Notes: generated by a model not told the origin, from the letters alone. DNA of 64,000 bases from Sphagnum compactum (GCA_965153455.1 OZ234497.1:8246001-8310000); one strand, 5' to 3'; positions 38,959 to 51,050 are shown, counted from the stretch's first letter. A program made the numbers and translations.

Positions 38959-41654
38959 ATGGCGCTTACAGCAGCTGCAGCAGTTGCGAAGCAGGCTTTG
39001 TGTACACGAGGATTCTCGTCTTCGAGCACAAGTGACAATGTGCAGCTGGTGGGTAGTGGAATTGGTAGCAGCAGCAAACTGGCCGTGTCCAGCAGGACTC
39101 GGAGATCGGCGGCTCTTGTGGTGAGAGCTGTGCATGCCGCTGATCCCGCCAGGATGCCGCCGCAGTCGACTACGACTGGCGCAGCTGGGACACGAGTGCA
39201 AGCAGTGAAGCAACTGGAAGCTGCGGAAGCTGCGGAAGCTGCGGAAGCTGCGGAAGCTGCACCTGCTTCCACAGCAACTGAGAATCAGACTAGCCGTTCA
39301 GATCCATGGTCGCCAAGCAGTTGGCGCTCCAAAACAGCACTGCAGCAACCCACCTATCCTAGCGCCGAGGATCTGCAAGAAGTCGAGAAGACACTGGAGA
39401 ATTTCCCGCCTCTTGTTTTCGCTGGAGAGGCACGCAGCTTGGAGGAGAGGCTGCATGATGCTGCTCTTGGCAAGGCATTCTTGTTGCAGGGAGGCGACTG
39501 TGCAGAGAGTTTCAAGGAGTTCGATCCGAACAACATCAGGGACAGCTTCCGTGTTCTTCTTCAGATGGGCGTCGTCCTCATGTTCGGTGGTCAGATGCCC
39601 GTTGTGAAGGTACGCAGTTGCTGATCCCCCTTCCCCCAGTGCCCAGTGCATTTCCACATCAAGAGACTATCCTTTTCCGACGCTTGCAATCGAGACTGTG
39701 CCAAGCTCTTCTTCTTCCGCAGAAAAGCTGCAATGGGTCGGTCGAGTCCTCACTTTTGTTTTTTCCTCCTTTTTTTGTTTTTGGTCATTGCAGGTGGGTC
39801 GCATGGCGGGGCAATTCGCCAAGCCCAGGTCCGCGGATTTCGAGGACGTAAACGGCATGCGCTTGCCAAGCTACAGAGGTGATAACATCAACGGCGATGC
39901 ACCAACTCTGGACGCTCGTGTTCCGGACCCCAACCGAATGGTGCGTGCGTACACCCAAGCAGCCGCCACCTTGAACCTTCTGCGCGCTTTTGCCACAGGA
40001 GGCTACGCTGCAATGCAGCGAGTCACTCAATGGAACCTCGACTTCGTCTCCAAGAGCGAGCAAGGCAACAGGTGAGCTCAATTCTGTTCGTTCCCACGCC
40101 CTTAAACAGCAACAGAAGAATACCCTGTGGACCTGCCATTCACCTACTTAAAAACCTGGCCTAATTTGAAATTGTGCAAGAAGGTTATGCTTGGTAAGGT
40201 GTGCCTCATTACCTACGACGAAAGTTCTGCTTGGTAATGAGTTCCTCCAAATACAAAGGAAAAATTAGGTCAGGTTTTGGATCATGTCGAGCTTTTACAC
40301 TTCGTCAAGTTCAAAGTTGTTACATGATCTTTCGTACTTGATAGATCTTGCAGAACTGGAGCGTTGAATTTTTTTTTGTTTTTTTGTCAGGTATCGGGAT
40401 CTGGCGAACCATGTGGATGAAGCTCTCGGGTTTATGTCCGCGTGTGGATTGACTCCCGATCATTCCGTGATGAGGACAACGGAGTTCTACACCTCGCATG
40501 AGTGTCTCTTGCTTCCTTACGAACAATCGCTCACTCGCAAGGATTCCACCACTGGCTTGTGGTACGACTGCTCTGCACACATGCTGTGGATCGGCGAGCG
40601 CACTCGACAGCTCGACGGTGCTCACATCGAGTTCCTCCGCGGAGTCGCAAATCCCTTGGGTGTCAAGGTGTGCCCAATGTTCTTCCAAGTTGTTGTTGTT
40701 GTTGTTGTTATTCTTCCATGCCCACTACACATTGGTCTCCTGCAGACAGATGATGTGATGTTATGCCCATCAGGTTTGTTTGGAAGAAGCTCTGGACTAT
40801 AATCAGCTATGGCGGGCGTGATGAAGTCATTCCTCTTGTTGTGGTTGTTGTAAACAAGATTCTCGAGTCTAAGCGGAATTCTTCAAATTTTCCTTCTTTT
40901 TTTTTCCGTCAGGTGAGCGACAAAATGGATCCTGCGGACTTGGTGAAGCTGTGCGAGATTCTGAACCCGGAAAACAAGCCCGGGAGATTGACAGTGATTG
41001 TTCGCATGGGAGCGGAAAAGCTTCGTCAGAAGCTACCCTTTCTGATCCGAGCTGTGCGGCAAGCAGGTTGCGTTGTGACTTGGGTCAGCGACCCAATGCA
41101 TGGCAATACCATCAAGGCACCTTCCGGAATCAAGACTCGCCCTTTCAACTCCATTCTTGTACGCACTCCGCACTCTTCGATCACACCATTCTGTGCACAG
41201 TAGCCTGCTTGCTTGCTTGCTTTCTTTTCCAAAACTGGTCAGAGAGAGCTTCCTCTGTCTTCTTCTGCCAAGAAATTTCTCATGAAAAGAATTGCTTGCT
41301 TCACGGTGGGTGCATGCACAGGAGGAAGTGAAGGCGTTTTTCGATGTGCACGACCAAGAGGGCAGTCACGCAGGCGGTGTGCACTTGGAGATGACGGGTC
41401 AGAACGTGACCGAGTGCGTGGGAGGATCACGAGAGGTGACGTTTGAGGATCTGAGCACACGCTACCACACCCATTGCGACCCGCGCCTGAATGCCTCACA
41501 ATCTCTGGAGCTCTCCTTCATCATCGCCGAGCGACTGCGCAAAAGACGATCAGCAAGCGCATTGCAGAACCTCCTCCTGTCATCAGCTACACCAACAACT
41601 TCTCCTCTACTTCCTAATTCCGCTGCTCCTGGAAATAATACTCTCGTATTATAA
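38959..41654 (+). CDS. 3-deoxy-D-arabino-heptulosonate 7-phosphate synthase, class II, plastidial
   Basis: Catalyses condensation of phosphoenolpyruvate and erythrose 4-phosphate, the first step of the shikimate pathway, in plastids. Exons: 38959-39609, 39794-40071, 40391-40667, 40913-41158, 41322-41654, all GT-AG, giving 594 residues. Class II signatures: [12 protein letters not shown] (Cys181), [85 protein letters not shown] (His465), [12 protein letters not shown] (Glu507) and CDPRLNASQ (Asp537). Cys181, His465, Glu507 and Asp537 match the metal ligands of the family. The first ~110 residues are Ala/Ser/Arg-rich, as in a transit peptide, and include (Glu-Ala-Ala)5 at 87-101. It is longer than the usual ~520-540 residues through this leader and a Ser/Pro/Asn-rich C-terminal tail (about 561-594). 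The start context ATCATGGCG is good. Confidence 0.97.
39217..39261 (+). repeat. Five 9-bp repeats inside the DAHP synthase leader
   Basis: GAAGCTGCG is repeated five times in frame (the last unit ends GCA), coding for (Glu-Ala-Ala)5 between the predicted transit peptide and the catalytic core. Such a repeat can change in unit number without shifting the frame. Confidence 0.9.
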
Positions 41655-42734
41655 CAAACACCCACCACACAACAAAACCTCCAAGTCATGCCTCAAGTCT
41701 TGCTGCAACAACAAACACCATGATTGCTAAGTACTACAACAACTAAGAATGTCATACATGTATCTGACACAATCTCTCTTGTTACTTGCACATAGCTGAC
41801 AAGATTCAGTTGCGAGATCTATCGTGGAGCTGCAAATCAGCCTAGACACAACCTGTGATCATCATAGATCATCATACAAAAACACCAAGTTATTATTGCA
41901 ACAGCAACAAAAAGCATTGATCATCACAGCAATTACTGAAGCTTGCTGCTGCTAGCTAGATGAAAAAACAAGATCATCAAATACTCGAGTGTCTTGGAGA
42001 AATTCTATGTAGATAAATTGAATGCTTGCTGCTGTACCACAAATTCTGAACTTCATCATAGACAGAGACAGAGAACAGAGAAATTTAGTTTCTCTAGAAT
42101 TGCAGTTGCTGAAGTAACTGTATCTTTGCCTTGAATGATGATGCCAGGGAGAATCTAGAAGAGTTTTAGAGCACAGAAGATCAAAGAGACTTCCTTGATT
42201 CTTCCAATATAAATCAGATCTCTCTCAAGAAACACAGAAGATAAATACTCGGTGCATGCAGCAATGCTCAATCGTGATGTGTCTGTCAATGTGATCATGA
42301 ATGATTCTACTATCAAGATGAGCTTGAATAAAATACCGCGAATCTTGGCTCTACAAAACTTGCCTGAATGAATGATGATGATGATGATGATGATGTCCAT
42401 TGTAAGCAGCAGCATTGTTTTCTTTGGCAGCAGTTTTTTCTTGTTTGACAAAGATGCTTTGCTTCAACAATGGTGCAACATTGAAGGTTTCACACTTCAG
42501 AAAAGTATGAAGTCATCTTCTTCATCGTTGTCTCCTCCTTCCTATTCTTCTTTCTGAGTTGGAAAGGAGCTAATGAGGTTCAATCTTCACAGAGACCTTT
42601 GCGAGTGTTACAAACAAGTTGGAGCTCTCTCCTGCCATCCACCAAACTAACTCTTCCTGATTTCTTTTGCCTCTTCTGTTTCATTACTGCATTCCCAGAG
42701 AGTGATCCATTTCCCAGACAACACTCTTCTTCTC
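41655..42734 (+). other. 3' flank of DAHP synthase; microsatellite
   Basis: No gene is seen. A candidate poly(A) signal AATAAAA lies at 42327-42333, about 670 bases after the stop codon, so the transcript could extend that far; a nearer signal may be used. An (ATG)n run of about eight units is at 42371-42394. Confidence 0.45.
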
Positions 42735-43165
42735 CACTGCTGCTGGAATTGAGTTGTGAAGTTTTGTCTTCTTCTCCACCCCTGTCACTGCTGGAATTGA
42801 ATTGTGCAGATTATCTTCTTCTCTGCTTCTGCTGGAACTGAATTGTGCAGATTATCTTCTTCTCCACCACTGCTGGTATGGAATTCTTCAGTTTGTCTTC
42901 TTCTCTGCTTCTGCTGGAACTGAATTTTGCAGATTATCTTCTTCACTGCCACTGCTGGTATGGAACTCTTCAGTTTGTCTTCTCTGCTTCTGCTGGAACT
43001 GGATTGTACAGATTATCTTCTCGTCTGCTGCTGCTGGAATTGAATTCTTCAGTTTTTCTTCTTCTCCTCTTCTGCTGGAACTAAATGTTGCACATTATCT
43101 TCTTCTCTGTCACTGCTGGAATTGAATTGTGCAGATTGTCTGCTTCTCCACAGCTGTTGAATAGA
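42735..43165 (+). repeat. 41-bp minisatellite with 82-bp higher-order structure
   Basis: CTGCTGGAAYTGAATT-type unit starts give CTGG at 42743, 42791, 42832, 42873, 42914, 42955, 42993, 43034, 43075 and 43116: spacing 41 bp with two exceptions (48 and 38). From unit 3 to 9, units with a TGCAGATTATC core alternate with units with a TTCAGTTTGTC core, so the working period is 82 bp. Because 41 is not a multiple of three, successive units shift frame, and the unit is open in all three plus-strand frames, producing overlapping Leu/Cys-rich frames that I do not regard as genes. Confidence 0.9.
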
Positions 43166-43310
43166 ATTGTGCAATCTGTGGCTGCATCTGAATTCTTTCT
43201 GTGTCATCCAAGAAAGCTTGAAGAAGCTTTGGTTGATCTTGTTCAGGTTTTCAGTGTGATTCATCATGCTGATTTTTCTGTCTTTGATTCTCCTCTAAAC
43301 CTGTACACAA

Positions 43311-44480
43311 TTACTTGGAAAACAATGCTTGTGGTTCAGGCTATGATTTGAAGTCCAGGTCTTTCCACTTTGGAGCAGGGCGTACATCTGGAGAAAAGGA
43401 GACAGCATTGCTGGAGAGTCTTGTGGGAAAGCAAGGAAGGCAAGCCTCCATTCAAGCCTCCTCCTTCCCTGCATATGCTGGTTTCTATATGACACATGCC
43501 CTGCAACAGAAGACCTTAGTGTGGTTTGCAAGCTTTCACACCACAAGAATAACTCTGCTACCAAACCGTTCTGTCTGTCTGGACAAGTGAACAAGCAGAG
43601 CAGCACAGTGGAAAAGGAGATGAGCAAATCCTTTGAAAAAAAGAGCTCATCCAGCAGCAACATTATGGTAGTGACCTGGTTTGAGCCAATCCATAAGAAC
43701 ATCTCTTGGGCATCATTCCTGAAGGATCCTTAGTGCCATGCCTTCTTCCAAAGAGCATCCGTGATGATGTTCTTATGGATTTAGATGCCTTGAGAGCTGT
43801 TCCCAGTCATGTAATTTCTCATTTTACTTGCATTTTACTTGTGATCTTGCCACTTTCTCTTCTCAAAGGGAAGAGAGAGCCACCTCAAGTTTTTTGATGT
43901 GCAGGTCTAAGGGGCTAAGGTTTGATATTTCAGCCCTGAGGTTTGATGTTTTGTTTCAGGTCTTGGAACTGTGACTGTCATTGTGATGGACAAGGCAACA
44001 GATGGTAGGGATGCCCTTTGCAAGTATTTCCTACTTTCAATAAGCACAACAACTGTAGACAGTGCATACTACCCCATGCCAAGAGGGAGCTCCTTGGCTA
44101 CATCATATGGTGGAGAAGATCAAAGTCAGAGATGCACATCTTGCAGAGATTGACATGTTGCAAGTAAGACTCATTTAGTTCTGCATCTACCTTGTGACTA
44201 ATAGTGGAATCTATCACATGGATGCAACAACTCAAGGCTCTGTGAAGTTAATGGCTTGAAATTGCTAAAAAAACTGCATCATCCAAGGGGCAGTATTATG
44301 TCAGGTTTAGCAAATGCTCACAATCAAGTTTTGATGCCTCCTGGGTCTCTTGTAAACAAGAGGTTATCAAGCAGATGGAGGGACACTCCATGTCTGCATA
44401 GATGGATGCTGCCGCATGCCTGTGCAGGGTTTGGTATCACATATATTCCAAAGCTTGAGTCCTAACTTTTGGGGAAAGCA
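43311..44480 (+). pseudogene. Decayed copy of mitochondrial complex I 51-kDa subunit (NDUFV1)
   Basis: The intact protein binds FMN and NADH and one 4Fe-4S cluster in complex I. Segments appear in the correct order but in shifting frames: NNACGSGYDL and FHFGAG (about 43318-43370), KETALLESLVGKQGR (about 43394-43440), WFASF (about 43529), NNSATKPFCLSGQVNK and TVEKEMS (about 43548-43630), GIIPEGSLVP and LLPKSIRDDVLMDLDAL (about 43709-43795), LGTVTVIVMDKATDGRDAL (about 43958-44013), MVEKIKVRDAHLAEIDMLQ (44107-44163) and EVIKQMEGHSMSA followed by a stop (about 44360-44400), then PVQGL in another frame. The cluster-binding Cys region between the sixth and seventh segments is destroyed. A GTAAG donor follows codon 44163 and a gap precedes the next exon, so introns seem retained: a duplicated gene piece, not a retrocopy. 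The first ~half of the protein is absent. Confidence 0.85.
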
Positions 44481-45290
44481 AAGCATGAGCATCAGGGATG
44501 GAAAGTGGCATCTGGGTGAGACTCTAGAGAATCAATGCATCAATGCAAGGTATTAGTTGGTTTCACCTTTTTGCCATCTTGAAACAAATTTGAGATTTTA
44601 GGAACAATGGTACTTCCTGCACAACTACAGTGATATAGAACTTGGACAGAAGTAGTGACATGTTTCCATCTGCAGAAAGGATGTCTATGCTAGGGCTTCT
44701 ACCTTTGAGGTATATGGCAAATTCTGCATTGCACAATGCTGAACTCTGCAACACAGAAAGTCTGGCAGAAGTTCACAAAGGGAATCGCCCAAAAACTTGG
44801 CTGCTCCTGTGATAACAACAAAACTGGTGCTTTATTTCTAGTTACTGGTATTGGGGACCAAGAGTGCACTAAATAACAATCACTTTTTTATGTCATAAAT
44901 CACCTCTGAAACTGGGTTTGTTGTCTACATAACAAACCCCACATGCCATCTAAAAAGTCAGAAACAGACAATCAAGATTTTGGAAACAATCTGTGATATC
45001 ATATATGTGGTTTCTCAACTCCCCAGTTAGCCCTAAATGTCTCCAAAAGAATGAGCTGGCTCATCAATTGCACAAGCATTATCGACACTAGTAACAGTAA
45101 ACTACACCAGCAAGCACTCTAGACAGTGCAGATGATCAAAAATAGATGGGGCATTGTGAATCTGAGATTAATACTTTTCAGCTGCAACAGAGAGGCCAAT
45201 GGAGGGAGGTGAAGAAGTCACCAAATTTCCAAGATATAATTAGGTGCAAGCCCTCTTTCCCTTCTGGATGCAGCAGAGTATCTCCTTTCC
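44481..45290. other. Spacer and 3' flank of the YchF gene
   Basis: No gene seen. On the minus strand an AATAAA signal lies at 44831-44836 (read as TTTATT on the plus strand), about 455 bases beyond the YchF stop codon, a possible poly(A) signal. Confidence 0.4.
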
Positions 45291-48200
45291 TCACACATTG
45301 AAGCGGAAGAGCATAACATCTCCCTCTTTCACAATGTAATCCTTGCCTTCTGATCTCATCTGCAAACAGTAACCAAAATTCTATCACAAGGTGTGTTTTC
45401 TGTTTTTTTTTTTTTTTTTCCCCACTTAGTACTCTCCAGCCAACTGGAAGACAACCTTTGAAACTAGCTTTGTGGTCACAAGGGTGAGATACACACAGGA
45501 GTTGGAGATCTGGGCTACCATATTGTGCAAGGTATGATTCCACTCCACCTAGATGGACCCACCATGGAGAGATGAGGCTAATAGTTTTGAGTCAAAATGA
45601 GCTTATGGAACTTCTAGACAGGAAGGTGAGAAAGGGAGAGTAATAGTTTTAGCAAGTGGGTACTCATAAGTAGTCTCACCAAGCCCTTATCTTTAGCAGC
45701 AGTATATGAGCCAGCTTTGACATAATCCGCATATGCAATCTGTTGCAACAAAACAACTCAGTCCACAATGGCTCACAGTCTTCCATGTCTTATGGCACAA
45801 GGCATTTTGCACCTCCCTATGCCAACAAGAGATGCAAAATGCTCCAGTCAGACTTGCTACAGTCACCTTTAATAACCCTGACACCTTCTAATTCATCTCA
45901 GTGTTTAGTGTTTGAGCATGGAAGCAAAGGGAGACACCTTGCAACAAAGGAAAACCCTGAACCCTAAACCTAAACTGAGAACCTGGGATTCAGGTAAGTA
46001 CTAAGAACTTACAGTTTCTGCCCGGATAAAGCCCTTCTCAAAGTCTGTGTGAATCATCCCAGCAGCCTGTGGTGCTGTCATTCCAGACAAAATTGTCCAT
46101 GCTCGGGTTTCCTGTTGGTAGTAAATATTTACACACGTAGATGTAAGAACCATTATGTAACATATAAGGATGCTTGTTGTGTCTACTACATTGAGGTCAT
46201 GAACGAGTACCTTCTCTCCAGATGTGAAATAGGTCCGCAATCCAAGTAAATTGTAAGTGGACCGCACAAGTGAGCCTAGGCCTCCTTCACTGACACCCAG
46301 TGATTTCAAATACTCTTCTCTCTCTGCAGCATCTAGCTCTGTCAACTCTGCTTCCACCTGAAAAAAAATTCCACTTTTCTTTATTTCCCCCCAAGCATGT
46401 TACACTCTCGTACATGATTCACAAACTTGTTGAGGACATTTCACCCCCTGCATGTTCTAAAGAAAATCTTTACTTTTATGTATGTGAATCTGCACTCTTT
46501 CTAATCTGCACCTTAGCCCAATTGTCAAGGTTCTTGTACAAACTGATGTCCATTTGCATATGATTGAGAAGTTAGTGCTAATCCTCTACATTTGCTGACA
46601 ACAGGTACTATGAGGAAAGCAATGTACAGAAAAAGATGCTACCTGGGCCGACACGACAACAGCTTCTGTTTCAAGGATGGCAGCACGTTGGACCACTTTC
46701 TGAACATGAGGATTGGTGGAAGAATCTGCAAGGTCTGACTCTGCAACATTGGCTGCAAAGATAACAGGCTTCATGGTGAGCAAGCATAGCTGCTGCACTA
46801 GCTTACTCTCCTCTTCTGACAATGGTACAAGCCTTGCTGGCTTCCCAGCAAGTAATGCCTCGTTTATTCTCTCCAGAGCTACCATTTCCATTTCCTCCTG
46901 TATTGTGTTCAGAGAGAAACCAGAATTAATTACTTCCAGACATAAAAGAAACACATTGTGAAACATGTGAGCTGCTGCACATGAGCACTTCAACAGGGGG
47001 GAGGCAATGACTTGATCAGCAGTTGATAACAAACCTTGGCTTTGATTTGAGGATCCTTTGACTTCCCTTTTTTGATTCTCTCCACTCTCTTCTCAATCTG
47101 CACATTCTCAGCAGATACACCCAACCCAGCAGCTGCTAATCACTTTCAAGGCCAAAAGCCTAAAAGTTTCAAACATAGAAGAAATACACATGTGTGAAAT
47201 CTTTAGAAAAAGAATTGCCAGAAAGGAAAAGCACTGAAACAAAAAAGGACATGCTGTTCATGGGTAAATGGAACTCACAGTTAGTTCACAGTAACAACAA
47301 ACACCTGGTGAACATTCCTCAAAATGTGCAACCAAATGAAAACTACTACCTACATCAGAGTTCCATAGTCTTCTCCCTTGACAATAGAGCAGAGTTCCAA
47401 TAAAATCCCTCTTTCACACTCTCAACATCTCTCAACATGTATCTGCAAAATTCACAATGTGAGATGGATATAGAAGTCACCTGAGAAAGATCTGCAAATG
47501 CAAGCTCCAGGTTGATGATATCAATGTCATCTTCTGGGTCCACCTTTCCATTCACATGCACAATATCGTTGTCCTCAAAGCACCGCACTACCTGCCTACC
47601 CCACATGGCACTATCCCATTAGACGCCAAAAAGGCCTTGGCTCAAAAACACCCAAACTTCATAGCTGCAAATGAAAAGTCACTCCTGAGTTTATGTCTCC
47701 TCATCATGTGTTCTACATTTGTTTCTGGAAGGATCTAAGCTTTTGGTGTGTATATATCAGTGTTGGGTGGTTATCTGATTTTTTATAACAACCCCTAGTT
47801 TTGGTTTTTTGAAAAATTTGGAAATCCAAGAGCCTCGTGTTCCAGTATTTTGAAAATCTTCAGAATCTGAGAACCTCCAGTTCCAGTTCTTCAGAATCAA
47901 AGAACCTCTGGTTTCAGTTTTATGACAATTTTCATAATCAAAATCCTCCAGTTTAGTGTTTTGAAAAAGAATCAAACAACTGGTGCTATTCATGAAATAA
48001 GTGGCAAAGAACCAGCAGTTTTATAGAAGCTTACTGGACCAGTTCATAGATTTTTCAAGACCTGCAGTCATATGTCAGAATTGTTTCTCAGATTTTTGAG
48101 AACCATGAATATATTGGAACCGGTTATAGCAAAAGACAGAACTCAAAAATGTTCTCACCTGCACAATGCAGTCCACTTCCCTAATGTGGGACAAAAACTT

Positions 48201-50475
48201 GTTGCCAAGTCCCTGCAGAAATGTGCCATCATAAAATTCCCAACCTAGTCATCAATGTCAAATAACTGAAAAGAATTTCCACATGTAACAAAACCACAAA
48301 CATATCTAAGACATTGCAGAGGAAATCTCCACAACAACAATTTGACAGGAACAAACACATCAATGAGAACACATTCAACAATGAGTGCGGTCATAACATT
48401 GTCAGAGTCACTCACAAAGTGTCAGACCATCACCTTCTTCCTCATGAACAGCATAGCAGCAAAAAGCTGCCATGACTACTCACTGACTTCATCAACTCAC
48501 CAACAGTAGGTATAGGTCCAGAAATAGTACAAGACGCCCCTTACAAAATAATCCACTGACTTTATCAGCTGACTAACAGTGGGTATAAGTCCAGAAACAG
48601 TAGGAGATGCCCCGTACAAAATACTCCACTGACTTCATCAGCTCACCAACAATGGGTATAATAAGTACGTGCAGAAACAGTAGGAGATGGCTGCTACAAA
48701 ATACTCCACACGCCCACACAAGCAAACATAGATCTAAGACCCAGGAGGTGAAATTGGCTTACTGTACAATTATAGTTATACTTTTGCCTTAATACATCTG
48801 GGCTGTACACTCAAGAGTTGGAAGAGGAAAATCCAATGATGCACATGTGTAGAGCATGCAAAAGGTTAACTAAACTGACACCAAACAGAATTCAATGGAG
48901 CAGATAGAGACATACAAAGTCAATACCTTTGTCTGCTATGCAAATTCAGACCTTGACACAGCACACAGATCATTAGATCTGCAGCTCTGAACTTTTCCAT
49001 TGACAGTGCACAACCCCATATCCTTGACAATTGCAAAATGGGTCTCTCACTTGGCGAAACAGCTTTTGTTTAGCATTGCATAAAAGAGGCAGATTACCAT
49101 CATGAAGAAGAAGAAGATGTCGCCATTGAAATCAATTTGGAGAAGAAAGAAACAGAGATGCAGAAAAGAGGAAATAAAAGGAATGTCCATTTGTGTTGAC
49201 AAATTTTGCAGAAGGGAAAGCAAGAGAGCAAAAAGAAGACCTCGCCCTGGCTGGCCCCTTTGACAAGGCCGGCAATGTCAACAAACTCAACACTGGTGGG
49301 AACCACACGCTGTGAGTGACTGAGTTGAGAAAGCACATCCAAGCGTGGATCAGGCACTGCCACCACTCCCACATTTGGTTCTATGGTGCAGAACGGATAA
49401 TTTGCTGCTTGTGCTTTCGCATTCTCCACCTGCAGGAAACTTCATCTCCCAACACTCAATTCCCAGTCTTCATTTCCTATTCTATTTCTGAAAGCTTTTT
49501 CCATTGATGTTTCTTCCTCTAATGTTAATAGGCAGCAATTCACTGGCAGGTAGTTAGTAGAGCTCAAAAACAACATGATTGCAACAAAAAATGCATTCAA
49601 GAAGTTATTCATTATCAGACAGAAAAAATTGCTAGTGTAATCTGCCATGATGAAACTCTCACACAAAACAACATGATTGCTGATGAAGCATTCATTCAAG
49701 AGATTCATGAGATAGGAAGGCTCTCCGGATAGATACAGAGGAGAGATTCAGAACTAGGTTATGATGATGATGATCTCTGCAACAGAGGAAATCAAAGACG
49801 GATTGATAGACTGGCTGGATTTCTATCTGAAGAACAACAACAACCCCAGGCCAAAAACTACAATTGCCTGTTTGATTTAGGGTTGGAGATTCCAGAGAAA
49901 AACACCCACACTCTTGGCACCCATCCTTGGAGCTTCCAAAGCACCCATCCTCAAGCATGATGAAAGCCTCAGAATCTGAAAGAGAATCTGGGCATGAGGA
50001 ACAAAAACCCTCAGAATCTGAAAGAGAAGCTGGGCATGAGGAACATAATGAAGCTCTATGAGAGGAGAAGAAGAGAAGAGGATCACAAGTGTGTTGTTAC
50101 CAAGGCATTGAAGAGAGTGGATTTGCCGACGTTAGGAAGACCCACAATGCCACTTCGCAAGCTCATGCTCGTCACTCTGGTTGCACTGAAGGTTCTGGAC
50201 TGCAAACCCCATCCTCCTCCTCCTCCTCTTCCTCTTCCTCCTCTTCCTATCCCTCCTACGAGTGCGCTAAAGCTCGCAGCAACACCAGGCTTTGCAAAGG
50301 AAGTAGGGATGAAAGTGGAGGAGAACAGCTTGAGTTTCTGCTGCGTGACTGCTGCCATGGGTGCCATTCTCGACGGCAACAGCGCCTGCAAATGCAAAGC
50401 CGTCGCCATTATAATGCTTCTTCTGCTTCTCCGCCGCCAGCAGGCTCTTCTTGTGGGGTTTTGTGTGTGATCCAA
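45291..50475 (-). CDS. YchF/OLA1-type P-loop ATPase, predicted organelle-targeted, ten exons
   Basis: A TRAFAC-class ATPase of the YchF subfamily, linked to ribosomes and stress responses. Exons (minus strand): 50101-50475, 49241-49429, 48159-48212, 47481-47591, 47035-47097, 46643-46897, 46211-46357, 46013-46111, 45680-45739, 45291-45359. The 1422 nt give 473 residues from 50475; a start at 50409 ([13 protein letters not shown], 451 residues) looks more like a transit peptide. Motifs: G1 GLPNVGKST (112-120), [11 protein letters not shown]3 [13 protein letters not shown] (176-188), [27 protein letters not shown], and NVAES (314-318) in place of NKxD, the change associated with ATP rather than GTP use. 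The C-terminal TGS region is [20 protein letters not shown] through [10 protein letters not shown]. The sequence is closer to bacterial-type YchF than to cytosolic OLA1, and a Gly/Arg-rich presequence precedes the core. All nine introns are GT-AG and phase 0. Confidence 0.95.
47780..47990 (-). repeat. Degenerate ~45-bp minisatellite, locus 2 (YchF intron 3)
   Basis: On the minus strand the pattern CTGGAACTGGAGGTTCT - AGATTCTGAA - ATTTTCAAAA recurs about four times. This matches the arrays at 23630-23995 and 53390-53475 but in opposite orientation. It lies in the intron between exons 47481-47591 and 48159-48212. Confidence 0.6.
48481..48706. repeat. Three 73-bp tandem units in YchF intron 2
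   Basis: Units start with CACTGACTTYATCA at 48481, 48554 and 48627 and share AACAGTRGGTATAAGTCCAG and GTAGGAGATGCCCC blocks. They lie in the ~1-kb intron between exons 48159-48212 and 49241-49429. Confidence 0.85.
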
Positions 50476-50689
50476 GAGGAAAAGATGGGAGTTTTATCCA
50501 TCACGAGGGTCATGGTGTTCGTCGAGAATGCGGATGAGAATATCTGTCTTTCTCTTTTTTTTGGCAGTTGTTGTTTGTTGTGCCATTTTGCTGCACACGA
50601 CGATGATAACACGACAGAAGAAGAAGAAGAGGAGGATACGACATTTGTTGTCGCCGGAGTAAGTATACCTATTTCTTTTTCAAGAAGAA

Positions 50690-51050
50690 GAAGAAGAAGA
50701 AGCAGACTCCATTGCTTCTTTCTTCAATGGAGAGTTTTCAAGAGAATGGGAGCCAAGAGCTACTGAAGAGAAAGAAAGGAGAACACCACCATTGCTACTC
50801 TTGTGGTGGAGCAATGGCTCTCTAGTTGAAGAAGGAGATGATGATGATGATAATGAAGAAGAAGACTCCATTGCTCGGAGAAGATTATCTTTCTTCAATG
50901 GAGGGTTTTCAAGAGAAAGGGAGTCAAGAGCTCCTCAAGAAAAGACAGGAGAACACCACCATCGCTGCTCTTGTGGTGGAGCAATGGCTCTCTATGTTGA
51001 AGAAGAAGAGGAAGAAGAAGACTCCATTGTTGCATCAAAATTCCTCTGAT
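50690..51050. repeat. ~158-bp tandem repeat upstream of the YchF gene
   Basis: GACTCCATTG recurs at 50704, 50864 and 51020 (spacing 160 and 156). Between them the blocks TTCAATGGAGRGTTTTCAAG, GGAGAACACCACCAT and CTTGTGGTGGAGCAATGGCT repeat, separated by GAAGAA / GATGAT-rich stretches. It starts about 215 bp upstream of the longest YchF start, so it may overlap its promoter or leader. Confidence 0.85.

Noticed and set aside
38854-39272. Antisense frames of 119 and 125 codons over DAHP synthase exon 1
   Set aside because: Shadows of the coding strand; Ala/Ser-rich from the GAAGCTGCG repeat.
42599-43351. Several overlapping Leu/Cys-rich plus-strand frames
   Set aside because: Products of the 41-bp minisatellite read in three frames; no start context or family.
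45953-45976. Interstitial telomere (CCCTGAACCCTAAACC)
   Set aside because: Only two or three imperfect units inside a YchF intron; chance or a minor telo-box-like motif.
50089-50766. 225-codon plus-strand frame antisense to YchF exon 1
   Set aside because: Poly-Ser/Glu low-complexity translation of TCC/GAA repeats and of the antisense of a verified exon.
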